DNA of 64,000 nt from Pedobacter psychrotolerans (GCF_004340665.1 NZ_SLWO01000007.1:137720-201719), one strand, 5' to 3'. Shown: positions 17,709 to 25,876, numbered from the stretch's first letter. Notes: generated by a model from the sequence alone, not told the origin. Numbers and translations: made by a program.

Positions 17709-19343
17709 TTATTTGAATATATTTTGAATAACTGTACCTACATTACCCGAAGGCGGTTGTATATCCAGAAGGGCCGAAAGTGTTGGCGCAATATCGCTTA
17801 CGTGAACCGATGAAAAATCGGTATCCTTTTTAATGCCTTTTCCATACCAAAGCATGGGAACATTTGTATCGTATCTGTATGTAGAGCCATGGGTTGTTCC
17901 AGTACCGGACTGACCTTCCAGATAGCCACTATTAAATACAACATTCACATCACCACACCGGTGATAAAAAAAGCCGTTCTGAAGCATTGTCAGCATGCCC
18001 ATTGGATTTCCAGAAACCATGATCTGTTCCTTGTCGTAAGCGGCAAGTACATAAGGTTTTGTCAGTAGGTATGTTTTCATTGCAGCTACCACATCGGTCT
18101 GACTGATCTTGCTGTTGATTATGGCAAGTTCATCAAGATAGAACTGTTGGTTCTTGAAAACGGTTACCGGGGCAATACCGAACTTATCCTTAAGAAAAAT
18201 ATTCAGGCTATCCTTTAATTTGTGCCCCCCATAACCGCCCGGAAATTTATTATCCGTTAAAAAATTAGGATTATCTGCTGCTCCGTGATCTGCCGAAATA
18301 CAGATTACATAGTTATTTTTGCCTACCTTTTTGTCGAGGTACTCTAAAAACTCTTGCAACTGGAGATCAAATCTGATGTACATATCTGCAACTTCTACAG
18401 ATCGGGGGCCAAACTGGTGTCCGATATAATCTGGTGAAGAAAAACTGACATTGAGCAGATCTGGCGTTTCATGGCTGCCTAATGCCTCACCTTCGATCGC
18501 TGCCTTTGCCATATCAAATGTTAGGCGATTGCCATTTGGGGTGCTTCTGATCAGCCCAAGATTTCCCTTTTTTCGTATGGAAGGGATATCATGGGGAAAC
18601 ACTGGCGACTGTTCGCCGCTAAATTTACCTTCGTATGGAACATCATCTGGAGTAGCAAATTTTGCATATTCTGCCATGGGCAATAGGGTTTCCCACTTTT
18701 CAGTGAGATATTGCTCTGTCAATTTCTTATCATTGAACTGGGTTAACCATGAAGGTAAGGTTTTGGTATAATAGGTACTTGAAATAAAACTCCCATTACT
18801 TTCATCAAACCAGTAAACCCCTGAAGCATTGTGTCCTGCGGTTAATATCGCCGCCCTATCCTTGAGTGCAATTCCAATCACCTTTGAACGAAAATTTGTT
18901 GCGAGCCGCAGTTCGTCGCCAATGGTAGTCGTTAATAGATTTGCTGGTGATTGCAGGCCTGCAATAGATTTTGATCCTACGGTCTGCACATTTTCATCTT
19001 CTGTACAATAGACCGATCTTTTCTTATTCCTGTCGTACCAGTCATTTCCTACAATCCCGTTCAACGATGGTATTGAACCTGTTGATATGCTCGCATGTCC
19101 AGCAGCGGTATAGGTTGGAAAGAAGTTATAGTTCGCGTTCTTATTGTTGTAGCCGCCATTGATGATCCTCTTGAAACCGCCATCACCGAATTTGTCCCAG
19201 TATCTTCCAACATAATCGCCACGCATCTGATCGATGACCATCATCACCACCAGTTTTGGTTTTTCAGCTTGCTGCGCCCTTAACGATCCTACGGATAGAC
19301 AAATCATTAAAAAAGGTAAAAGAAATTTTCTTCTCATAGTCAT
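17709..19343 (-). CDS. Secreted alkaline phosphatase, PafA-like
   Basis: Exported phosphomonoesterase of the alkaline phosphatase superfamily, 544 residues. The signal peptide ends near SLRAQ (residue 23). Metal and nucleophile features are VVMMVIDQMRGDYV, NFFPTYTAAGHASISTG (Thr in TYTAAGH is the likely nucleophile) and a later ADHGAADN block. This is the organisation of PafA of Elizabethkingia, a calcium-independent phosphatase not repressed by phosphate. Its ATG overlaps the arsO stop by four bases (ATGA), so it belongs to the arsenic operon. One idea is phosphate scavenging to outcompete arsenate; that is inference. Start could also be the Met three codons in. Confidence 0.88.
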   Translation of the reverse strand: MTMRRKFLLPFLMICLSVGSLRAQQAEKPKLVVMMVIDQMRGDYVGRYWDKFGDGGFKRIINGGYNNKNANYNFFPTYTAAGHASISTGSIPSLNGIVGNDWYDRNKKRSVYCTEDENVQTVGSKSIAGLQSPANLLTTTIGDELRLATNFRSKVIGIALKDRAAILTAGHNASGVYWFDESNGSFISSTYYTKTLPSWLTQFNDKKLTEQYLTEKWETLLPMAEYAKFATPDDVPYEGKFSGEQSPVFPHDIPSIRKKGNLGLIRSTPNGNRLTFDMAKAAIEGEALGSHETPDLLNVSFSSPDYIGHQFGPRSVEVADMYIRFDLQLQEFLEYLDKKVGKNNYVICISADHGAADNPNFLTDNKFPGGYGGHKLKDSLNIFLKDKFGIAPVTVFKNQQFYLDELAIINSKISQTDVVAAMKTYLLTKPYVLAAYDKEQIMVSGNPMGMLTMLQNGFFYHRCGDVNVVFNSGYLEGQSGTGTTHGSTYRYDTNVPMLWYGKGIKKDTDFSSVHVSDIAPTLSALLDIQPPSGNVGTVIQNIFK

Positions 19344-20404
19344 TTAGATATTAAAATATTTAAGTAGGTAGCGACCAATTCAATGGTTTGTTTTGCCGAA
19401 CGGCCGACACCTATCAAAGTGGCGGAGGCAAATCCAGTCCAGTTGCCATAGCCAACAAGATATAATCCTGGTACAACTGTAGATTTGGTTTCGATAGTTT
19501 TAATCCTGCTGTCTTCGTCTACGATGTTCAACGAATTCAAGTGATCCGTTGCAGACCTGAACCCTGTACACCAGATAATTGTATAGAACTGTTCTCCAAT
19601 TCCCTCAGGCCACAGTACTCCCGTTTTTGTAAGCGCTTTAAAAGTCTGTTTAAATTGCAATGCACCTCGCTCTCTTGCCTCAACAACAGGTGGTACCATT
19701 ACTATTTTGCCTAAGCTGTATTGAGAAGCATCGAATTCTTTTCCTGCCTGCATGGCATGGTACTTTGCGGAAGCCACATCGAAGAGTACTCTTCCGTCAA
19801 CCTCATCAGGCAGGTACTCTGGTTCACTCTGTACGGCCCAAGTTGCTGTTGCAACCTTCGAAACTTCAGCCAGTATTTGGGCACCGGAATTTCCATTGCC
19901 TACAACCAATACTTTCTTGGCTTTAAAATTGTTTGGATTTTTATAATTGGCAGAATGTATTTGCTGCCCGTCAAATAGGTCTGAACCCGGTACAAATGGG
20001 ATAAAAGGTTTTTTCCATGTGCCAGTGGCAGAAATCAGCACTTTACATTCGTAGCTATCTTGATTAGTTTCTAATTGGAAACCATTTTCTGTTTTGATTA
20101 CCTCATTAACTGATACCGATCTTTGGACTTTAACTTTATAATGTTTTTCATATTCGTTGAGGTAAGCTATCACCTCATCTTTGGACGGAAACTTACGTTC
20201 AGATTTAGGCATCATCCTGCCAGGCAGCGAACTATATTCGGAAGGAGAGAACAAGGTTAACGAATCCCACGTATGCAACCAAGCTCTGCCTGCTTCATTT
20301 TGATCGTCCAAAATTAGATAGTCCAATCCTCTTCGCTGTAGAAAGTAGGCACAGGCCAATGCGCTTTGCCCACCCCCGATGATAATGATGTCGTATCTAT
20401 TCAT
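19340..20404 (-). CDS. arsO: ArsO-family NAD(P)H-dependent flavin monooxygenase
   Basis: Cytoplasmic FAD/NAD(P)H enzyme of 354 residues. FAD motif IIIGGGQSALACAYFL is at 6-21, NADPH motif VVGNGNSGAQIL near 166-177, and ATGTWKKPFIP is the flavin monooxygenase fingerprint region. It sits between acr3 and the PafA-like gene in the arsenic operon, the typical place of ArsO. ArsO is found in many arsenic operons, but its reaction is not well established; oxidation of an arsenic species is a common suggestion. It is preceded by a 47-bp gap after acr3, the largest within the operon apart from the arsR gap. Confidence 0.85.
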   Translation of the reverse strand: MNRYDIIIIGGGQSALACAYFLQRRGLDYLILDDQNEAGRAWLHTWDSLTLFSPSEYSSLPGRMMPKSERKFPSKDEVIAYLNEYEKHYKVKVQRSVSVNEVIKTENGFQLETNQDSYECKVLISATGTWKKPFIPFVPGSDLFDGQQIHSANYKNPNNFKAKKVLVVGNGNSGAQILAEVSKVATATWAVQSEPEYLPDEVDGRVLFDVASAKYHAMQAGKEFDASQYSLGKIVMVPPVVEARERGALQFKQTFKALTKTGVLWPEGIGEQFYTIIWCTGFRSATDHLNSLNIVDEDSRIKTIETKSTVVPGLYLVGYGNWTGFASATLIGVGRSAKQTIELVATYLNILISK

Positions 20405-20451
20405 TATTTATTTGGCAAAAGACTAATGTCAGTTATATGAGAGCTTTTAAC

Positions 20452-21528
20452 TTAGGCGGCGGTTTCTGTCTTATAGTATTTTTTCCTGAACCAGAAAGCA
20501 AGGTTCACTAAAGCGATCAGCGCAGGAACCTCAACCAGAGGGCCAATTACACCCGCAAATGCCTGTCCTGAATTGATTCCGAATACTCCAATTGCTACAG
20601 CAATAGCCAGTTCAAAGTTATTTCCTGTAGCTGTAAAAGCAATTGATGTACTTCTAGAATAGTCCGCCCCAAAATATTTCCCTGCAAAAAAGCTAATTAC
20701 AAACATGATGGAAAAATAAATGACCAGCGGGATGGCAATTCGTACAACGTCCATTGGTATTTTAACGATCAGGCTCCCTTTAAGACTGAACATGATGACG
20801 ATGGTAAAGAGTAATGCAACTAAGGTAATCGGAGAGATTAATGGAACGAACTTATTTTGAAACCACTCTTCACCTTTTAGTTTAATTAAAGAATATCTGC
20901 TGATGATTCCCATTGCGAAGGGCAGACCTAAGTAGATACCTACAGATTTAGCAATCTCGCCAATGGTCACATCAATTTCAAGGCTTTTTAATCCGAAGTA
21001 AGGCGGTAAAATCGTAATGAAGACATAGGCAAAAACACTGTATAATAACACCTGAAAAATACTGTTTAAAGCAATCAGACCAGCCGCATATTCCCTGTTA
21101 CCCTCTGCCAATTCATTCCAAACGACCACCATTGCAATACATCGGGCAAGTCCAATCAATATTAGTCCAACCATATATTCGGGATAGTCCCTTAGAAAGG
21201 TCACGGCCAGAAAGAACATCAATAATGGGCCAATTACCCAATTGAGTACCAACGAAACACTAAGCACTTTGGTATCTTTAAACACTTCTCCCATTTTTTC
21301 ATATTTCACCTTGGCCAGTGGCGGGTACATCATTAAGATCAAGCCAATTGCAAGAGGGATATTCGTTGTCCCACTTGAAAATGAATTTATAAAGCCAGCC
21401 GAAGAAGGTACAAAGTAGCCAACACCAACACCGATTGCCATAGCAATGAAAATCCACAGGGTCAAGTATCTGTCTAAAAATCCAAGTTTTTTACGTTCTG
21501 CCACAGGGGCACAATTGTTAGCACTCAT
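20452..21528 (-). CDS. acr3: Arsenite efflux transporter ACR3
   Basis: Ten-helix inner-membrane permease of 358 residues that expels arsenite. The conserved cysteine is Cys130 in GLARCIAMVVVWN and the conserved glutamate lies in GNNFELAIAV, both essential in studied ACR3 proteins. The N-terminal cytoplasmic tail ends at LGFLDRYLTLW. It follows arsC by only 2 bp, so arsenate reduced by ArsC can be exported directly. Length and motifs are complete. No ArsA ATPase is present, as expected for ACR3. Confidence 0.94.
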   Translation of the reverse strand: MSANNCAPVAERKKLGFLDRYLTLWIFIAMAIGVGVGYFVPSSAGFINSFSSGTTNIPLAIGLILMMYPPLAKVKYEKMGEVFKDTKVLSVSLVLNWVIGPLLMFFLAVTFLRDYPEYMVGLILIGLARCIAMVVVWNELAEGNREYAAGLIALNSIFQVLLYSVFAYVFITILPPYFGLKSLEIDVTIGEIAKSVGIYLGLPFAMGIISRYSLIKLKGEEWFQNKFVPLISPITLVALLFTIVIMFSLKGSLIVKIPMDVVRIAIPLVIYFSIMFVISFFAGKYFGADYSRSTSIAFTATGNNFELAIAVAIGVFGINSGQAFAGVIGPLVEVPALIALVNLAFWFRKKYYKTETAA

Positions 21529-21530
21529 TA

Positions 21531-21950
21531 TTATTTGTTTATGTATTGGTTTACAAAATCTGCTGAATAAGCTTTAATCAGCTCACGTACCTTTCTAAAT
21601 TCAGCCATGACTTCTTCTGCGCTGCCGGTTGCTTTTGCCGGGTCAGGAAAGTTCTGATGAAAGCGGTCTACTTTGCCGGGAAAGAATGGACAAGCCTCAT
21701 TGGCATTATCACAAACCGTAATTACAGCATCAAATGGAATTGTTGAATATTCATCTACATGGTTCGAAGTATGCGCTGAAATGTCAATATGATCTTCTGC
21801 CATTACCTGGATGGCTTTAGGGTTAACACCATGTGTTTCTATTCCTGCACTATAAATCTCCGCCTTATCCCCTGCGAAATGTCTCAAATAGCCTTCTGCA
21901 ATTTGACTGCGGCAACTATTGCCAGTACATAGCACCAATACTTTTTTCAT
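21531..21950 (-). CDS. arsC: Arsenate reductase ArsC, thioredoxin-coupled (LMW phosphatase fold)
   Basis: 139-residue cytoplasmic enzyme reducing arsenate to arsenite. The P-loop is CTGNSCR (Cys8, Arg14). The two further redox cysteines, Cys80 and Cys87 (VCDNANEACPF), form the relay of the Staphylococcus pI258 type, which is recycled by thioredoxin. This distinguishes it from the glutaredoxin-coupled E. coli class. It sits between arsN1-like and acr3 with gaps of 12 and 2 bp. Confidence 0.94.
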   Translation of the reverse strand: MKKVLVLCTGNSCRSQIAEGYLRHFAGDKAEIYSAGIETHGVNPKAIQVMAEDHIDISAHTSNHVDEYSTIPFDAVITVCDNANEACPFFPGKVDRFHQNFPDPAKATGSAEEVMAEFRKVRELIKAYSADFVNQYINK

Positions 21951-21962
21951 TTATGACTAAAT

Positions 21963-22454
21963 TTAATCTTGACCTGTTATTTTACTTCTTCGTTCTAATA
22001 ATACTGTATCTCTCCACACGCCATCCATCTTTCCAATTCTTTCCCGGTAGCCGACCTGCCGAAATCCAAGTTTTTCATGCAGCGCCATACTTGGTAGGTT
22101 CTCTGGAAATATTCCAGCCTGCAGCGTCCAAATGTTTCCTTTTTCTGTTTCGGTTATCAATTTTTGAAGCAATGATTTACCTACACCCTGACCCCGAAAG
22201 TTCTCATGGATGTATACGCTGACTTCTGTTACCCCGGCATACACACACCTGCCGGAAACAGGGGTTAATGCTGCCCATCCTGCAATAATGTTATTGACCA
22301 TTGCCAGGTATCTAAAACCGGGAAGATGGGTTTTATCCCATTCTTCCCATGACGGTGCATCTGTTTGAAAAGTCGCTTGTTTTGTAGCTATTCCTTGCAG
22401 ATAAATTGACTTAATATCTTCCCAATGAAGGGGCATCAGTTCAACGATCTCCAT
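21963..22454 (-). CDS. GNAT acetyltransferase, ArsN1-like
   Basis: 163-residue acyl-CoA N-acetyltransferase. The acetyl-CoA loop is NFRGQGVGKSLLQKL near residues 80-94, and it shows the Pat/Bar-type features TPVSGRCVYAGVTEVSVYI and MDGVWRDTVLLE. The frame opens at 22499, but MEIVELMPLHW at 22454 gives a clean start 10 bp after the upstream stop. ArsN1 enzymes acetylate arsinothricin or the structural analogue phosphinothricin. Presence in an ars operon between DUF6428 and arsC supports this. The precise substrate is inferred from family and context. Confidence 0.82.
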   Translation of the reverse strand: MEIVELMPLHWEDIKSIYLQGIATKQATFQTDAPSWEEWDKTHLPGFRYLAMVNNIIAGWAALTPVSGRCVYAGVTEVSVYIHENFRGQGVGKSLLQKLITETEKGNIWTLQAGIFPENLPSMALHEKLGFRQVGYRERIGKMDGVWRDTVLLERRSKITGQD

Positions 22455-22464
22455 ATTAACGGTA

Positions 22465-22932
22465 TTAGCAGCAGCCACCACCTGGGGTACAAGCTGCACC
22501 AGAAGCCAGATTTACCATTTCAACTTTTTGTTTTTCAGCTGGGACACCACATTTGTCCATTGCAAGACATGCTGTTTTCTTAGCGAGCAAAAGAAAGTTT
22601 TCTCCATCATAACCCAAGTCATATTTACCAATGGTCTCTGCCTGATATTCCACCTCAATCTCTGAATCTTCCATTCCCAATACCCTTTCTGAAAGTGAAA
22701 TGATATTTAGCAGTTTTCCTGCTTTCAACCTGTGATCATAATCATTAGCATCCCATAATTGGAAATTAGCCACTTTTTCATGGCGTACGGTACCACCACA
22801 ATCAATAAAGTCCTTTGTGATCATTCCTACTTCTGTTACATGGAAATGTTCTGGTACTGAATTGCCATTTTCAAGTTTAAAATTTACACCTTCAGCCGTA
22901 GCAAGGATTTCTTTTATTTCTGATAGTTTCAT
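22465..22932 (-). CDS. DUF6428 family protein, arsenic-operon associated
   Basis: 155-residue cytoplasmic protein of unknown function. I recognise the N-terminal pattern (KLSEIKEIL, GNSVPEHFHVTEVG, DCGGTVRHE, QLWDANDYDHRL) as the DUF6428 group found in arsenic operons. The C-terminus ends in CTPGGGCC, and a further CLAMDKCG lies upstream, giving several thiols that could bind As(III). HFHVTE and DCGG add His/Cys ligands. It is the first structural gene after arsR, separated by 55 bp that hold a copy of the arsR-type operator. An arsenic-chaperone or sensor role is possible but unproven. Confidence 0.78.
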   Translation of the reverse strand: MKLSEIKEILATAEGVNFKLENGNSVPEHFHVTEVGMITKDFIDCGGTVRHEKVANFQLWDANDYDHRLKAGKLLNIISLSERVLGMEDSEIEVEYQAETIGKYDLGYDGENFLLLAKKTACLAMDKCGVPAEKQKVEMVNLASGAACTPGGGCC

Positions 22933-22950
22933 AATTATATATTTAAAGTA

Positions 22951-22970
22951 TTATTGCAATTTAACGATTG
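22951..22970 (-). promoter_or_regulatory. Second ArsR-type operator, in front of DUF6428
   Basis: Contains ATTGCAAT followed by nTnACGAT. This 16-base core also occurs at 23326-23341 before arsR. The spacing of this site, inside the arsR-DUF6428 gap, suggests an additional promoter for the rest of the operon. Confidence 0.55.
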
Positions 22971-22987
22971 ATTTGACTAAAAAAAGG

Positions 22988-23317
22988 TTAACAGCAAGCT
23001 GTTTCTCCTTTGTATTCCCCAAGAAACGCACCTAATTGTGTTTCCAATAATTTCCATGTTTTTGGATTGATACAATAACAAACGCTAACACCTTCTATTG
23101 TACCCTGTATAATCCCAGCATTCTTCAGCTCTTTTAAATGTTGTGATATCGTAGCCTGCGCTAAACCAAGTTCGCCAACGAGATCACCACAAATGCATGT
23201 GTTAGAAATCAGTATTCTTTGAAGAATAGCGATACGTGCAGGATGAGCCATAGCCTTTAATAAAGTTGCAAGCTGGTTCTGCTCATCTGTAAATATTTCT
23301 GTTTTTGTAAGTCCCAT
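22988..23317 (-). CDS. arsR: ArsR-family metalloregulator
   Basis: Winged-helix repressor of 109 residues from ATG 23317. The frame extends to 23392, but the extra residues run through the operator. The metal site is CICGDL in the DNA-reading region (NTCICGDLVGELGLAQATISQHL), matching the ELCVCDL-type As(III) site of ArsR. The C-terminus adds a CC pair. It should bind the palindrome just upstream and release it on arsenite binding, controlling itself and the nine-gene operon behind it. Confidence 0.92.
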   Translation of the reverse strand: MGLTKTEIFTDEQNQLATLLKAMAHPARIAILQRILISNTCICGDLVGELGLAQATISQHLKELKNAGIIQGTIEGVSVCYCINPKTWKLLETQLGAFLGEYKGETACC

Positions 23318-23323
23318 AATTTT

Positions 23324-23343
23324 ATATTGCAATATTACGATGC
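23324..23343 (-). promoter_or_regulatory. ArsR operator upstream of arsR
   Basis: Perfect 12-bp palindrome ATATTGCAATAT (23324-23335) followed by TACGAT, ending 7 bp before the arsR start codon. The core ATTGCAATnTnACGAT is repeated at 22953-22968. Confidence 0.65.
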
Positions 23344-23491
23344 ATCTTGACGTATTCCAAATTTTTTGTATAAAAAAATTCTTCTTCTTCAAAAATGAAT
23401 TTGATTGGACAATGTTCCTGATCCGGTTTAGTGCTATTTACATAAGCGTAAGAATGTGTAAATTTGAAAAAACACTTTCAATCAGCTGCTT

Positions 23492-24262
23492 ATGAGTATT
23501 AGCTATTTTAAACTCCGTGACCGTTTTGATTTTAGTACTGACACCTTGGACATTGGAAACCCCATATCTTGGAGCCGTAAAAATTTTTTAAGGCATTTGT
23601 TTATAAGAATTTTTGCAGTCAGAGAAGAGCGCATTGAAAAATTTTACCAACGGCATCTTAATTACTATTTGGAACAACATCCCAACGGCAATGAAGAAAC
23701 TTTTTTTAGGCATCTATGGGATTTGATAGATCGTCAACTTAAAGTACTACTGCTCAAAGATATTTATGACAAAGACCATATCCGAAATGAGCGTGAAATC
23801 CGAAAGCTTAAAAAATTCACCGAAGTATTGATCTCACATGACCGGTGGAATTTACATAAATCTACAGAAGCAGTTGTAGCAGCGCAGGAATTAGAAATCC
23901 ATGCCTTAAATCAAAAGACCATCCAGTTAACAGCAGACTTAGCAGAATACCGTCAATTTGATGGTTACATTTTAATCAGAGACGGGCAGGCATTGGCTTT
24001 ACTAGATTTATGTATAAAAATGCAAATGCTGAAAGCCACAGACGATGGAGCTTTCTTAATTACTCCTGCACAAAATACTTGGGCAAAGATGATAAGTAAA
24101 TACTTTAGGGAGGTTGATAATGAAAATACAGGTCAGACCAAGGAAATCAAAATAGAAAGATTAAGGTACTATTTACGGGGTATTGACCCTCAAGACCCTA
24201 GAAAAAGGGAACACGAGATACCGAAAAAACATCAACTTTACACGATCTCCCGCTCAAAATAG
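23492..24262 (+). CDS. Unrecognised protein, divergent from arsR
   Basis: 256 residues, predicted mostly helical and soluble, with charged stretches such as DKDHIRNEREIRKLKKF and a C-terminal basic tail (KKHQLYTISRSK). No enzyme motif or membrane segment is visible. Its position next to mobilization genes recalls RteC-type regulators of Bacteroides elements, but I could not match the RteC pattern with confidence. A -7 box TAAATTTG lies at 23459-23466. Coding is well supported by length and by an ATG shortly after that promoter. Function unknown. Confidence 0.7.
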   Translation: MSISYFKLRDRFDFSTDTLDIGNPISWSRKNFLRHLFIRIFAVREERIEKFYQRHLNYYLEQHPNGNEETFFRHLWDLIDRQLKVLLLKDIYDKDHIRNEREIRKLKKFTEVLISHDRWNLHKSTEAVVAAQELEIHALNQKTIQLTADLAEYRQFDGYILIRDGQALALLDLCIKMQMLKATDDGAFLITPAQNTWAKMISKYFREVDNENTGQTKEIKIERLRYYLRGIDPQDPRKREHEIPKKHQLYTISRSK

Positions 24263-24370
24263 ATAGATAAGAGTTTTGTAGTTTGCCGAAATCCACCAAA
24301 GAAATAGCTTTTTAATCAATTGGTATTGAGCTATTTAATTAACTAAGGCAAAGACCTCCAAATCAATCAT

Positions 24371-24583
24371 TTTACCACCCAGACTTCGTGGTAAATTAAA
24401 GTTAGTTCCATAACATTCTTTTGTTCCAAAACAAAGGTTATGGAAATCACAAAAAAACAATTCCCTTCCCATTGCATACATGATGCAATCAGTTCGGTTC
24501 AACTTAGCAGGTCATTGCTTAGGCTTGATAGTTCCTAAGCGCTAAGCTGGATATTCAGCTAACTCATTAGCTGTATATCCAGC
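24371..24583. other. Cluster of four inverted repeats upstream of the mobilization genes
   Basis: Hairpins: 24371-24378 with 24388-24395 (8-bp TTTACCAC/GTGGTAAA); 24406-24414 with 24437-24445 (9-bp TTCCATAAC/GTTATGGAA, with an inner CTTTTGTT/AACAAAG stem); 24517-24523 with 24534-24540 (7-bp GCTTAGG/CCTAAGC); 24546-24562 with 24567-24583 (17-bp arms, one mismatch, loop CTCA). They fill the gap 24263-24661. They may be an oriT, attenuator or protein-binding region. Confidence 0.6.
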
Positions 24584-24647
24584 CTAATAACCCCATAGTT
24601 ATACCGATACTCAGTTATACACTAAAAAATATACTAATCATCAATTC

Positions 24648-24654
24648 AAGGAGG
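24648..24654 (+). promoter_or_regulatory. Strong Shine-Dalgarno site (AAGGAGG)
   Basis: AAGGAGG lies 7 bases before the ATG at 24662. Strong SD sites are rare elsewhere in this window, so this one both fixes the start and hints at a different origin for the mobilization segment. Confidence 0.65.
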
Positions 24655-24661
24655 AATAAGA

Positions 24662-24922
24662 ATGCAACTGGAAATTATCACAAAAGACGATTTAAAGCAG
24701 TTTAAGGCCGAACTGCTGAACGACATTAAGAATATTGTTAGACCACAGGAAAAAGCTCAGCAATGGCTAAAAAGCGCCGAAGTGCGCAAACTGCTGAACA
24801 TCTCACCGGGCACCCTGCAAAATTTACGCATCAACGGTACGCTGCGATTTACCAAGATCGGCGGGATGATGTACTACAAACTGGAAGACATCAACAAGCT
24901 GCTAGAGGGAGGTAACCAATGA
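24662..24922 (+). CDS. Excisionase-like helix-turn-helix protein
   Basis: 86-residue DNA-binding protein of the HTH_17/MerR-like type used as excisionases in Bacteroidota elements. The N-terminus is a charged helix (EIITKDDLKQFKAELLNDI). The HTH is WLKSAEVRKLLNISPGTLQNL (about 40-60) and the wing is GTLRFTKIGGMMYYKLEDI. The stop overlaps the next ATG (ATGA). It likely directs excision with the integrase at 40628 or controls the mobilization genes; which of these cannot be seen. Confidence 0.78.
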   Translation: MQLEIITKDDLKQFKAELLNDIKNIVRPQEKAQQWLKSAEVRKLLNISPGTLQNLRINGTLRFTKIGGMMYYKLEDINKLLEGGNQ

Positions 24923-25224
24923 CAGAAACAGGCATCCATAACAAGGCGGCGGACTATTCCAAACTGGTCAGGCGCATGGGTACAGACAGCCGGATGCTGG
25001 CCACCCATGTCAGCCTGTTTGCCGCACTTTTTGTCTGCTGGCAACATGGCGGGTTTGCCAGTCCCTTTGCTGTTACACGTAAAAAGCTCATGGCATACAG
25101 CCGGATTGCATCGGTTGCCACATACCATAAATGCATCAAAGAACTAGATGCATTTGGGTACATCCGCTACCAGCCATCATACCACCCGATCAGGGGCAGC
25201 CTGGTCTACTGGCCACCCGGTTGA
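24919..25224 (+). CDS. Small mobilization-region protein, probable winged-helix
   Basis: 101 residues of unknown function, translationally coupled to the excisionase-like gene by ATGA overlap. The pattern FAVTRKKLMAYSRIASVATYHKCIKELDAFGYIRY resembles a winged helix-turn-helix that recognises DNA. Small proteins of this kind often sit between xis-like and mobC genes in Bacteroidota mobilizable elements. It ends just at the start of the large inverted-repeat block, which it could bind. No stronger identification is possible. Confidence 0.65.
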   Translation: MTETGIHNKAADYSKLVRRMGTDSRMLATHVSLFAALFVCWQHGGFASPFAVTRKKLMAYSRIASVATYHKCIKELDAFGYIRYQPSYHPIRGSLVYWPPG

Positions 25225-25232
25225 GCTGGGGC

Positions 25233-25445
25233 AACCGACCAGAAAGGTGCCGGGAAATCCCGGCGAAGTTTAGAGCCCTGACACTCCTTACAGGAGCCAT
25301 CAAGGCATGGAAACCGCTAAGGTTTGCCGAAGCTTTTAGAAGGTCTAACTTATGCGCTTTGTAGGGAGCGAGTTAATGTTTTTGCTATACAAAAACCCGG
25401 ATTCACCCTTAAGGGATGCCCCGGACTCGCTCCCGTTGGTCGGTT
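25233..25445. other. Nested inverted-repeat block; candidate oriT or structured RNA
   Basis: A 213-nt stretch enclosed by AACCGACCA (25233-25241) and TGGTCGGTT (25437-25445). Inside: GCCGGGA/TCCCGGC (25249-25264), CTCC/GGAG (near 25284-25295), AAACC/GGTTT (25311-25325), outer GGGAGCGAGT/ACTCGCTCCC (25364-25373, 25425-25434), GTTTTTG/CAAAAAC (25378-25396) and the palindrome CCCTTAAGGG (25406-25415). It lies between the small HTH gene and mobC, occupying the whole gap. A relaxase recognition region is expected near mobC, but the fold could equally be an RNA. Confidence 0.6.
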
Positions 25446-25498
25446 AAAAAAAGGAATTAAGAAGGGATCTAACACAGATTTGGAAAGGAACACAGCGC

Positions 25499-25876
25499 AT
25501 GAAAACAGCGACAACTGGTAGTGAAATAAAGAAAAAAAGGGTACCTGGCAGACCAAGAAAAACGATCAGCCGTAGTGACCTGCTTATGATCCGGTTAACC
25601 CCGACGGAAAAACAACTGATCGGGCAACGGGCGAAAAATGCGGGGCTGAAACCGAGCGAATGGTTCCGCAGGGCGGCAAAAAGTGCCAGGGTTTTCCCCC
25701 GCTTTACCCCGGAGGAAAGCGGATGGTTCAGGATGCTATCAGGGATGGCCAATAACCTGAACCAGTTGACCCACCTTGCCCACGTGGAAGGGTTGCCTAC
25801 GCTGGCTTTAAAATGTCAGGCGCTGATCAGGCAGATCGAAGAACTGTTAACCAAGATCAGCAGCCATGATGGGTAA
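25499..25876 (+). CDS. mobC: Plasmid mobilization relaxosome protein MobC
   Basis: 125-residue accessory protein helping the relaxase bind and melt oriT. The basic N-terminus (KKKRVPGRPRKTISRSD) leads into a ribbon-helix-helix-like part (LLMIRLTPTEKQLIGQRAKNAGLKPSEWFRRAA). The conserved MobC signature block follows (GMANNLNQLTHLAHVEG), then a C-terminal helix. The relaxase start overlaps its end by 11 bases, so they are coupled. Family match is good. Confidence 0.85.
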   Translation: MKTATTGSEIKKKRVPGRPRKTISRSDLLMIRLTPTEKQLIGQRAKNAGLKPSEWFRRAAKSARVFPRFTPEESGWFRMLSGMANNLNQLTHLAHVEGLPTLALKCQALIRQIEELLTKISSHDG

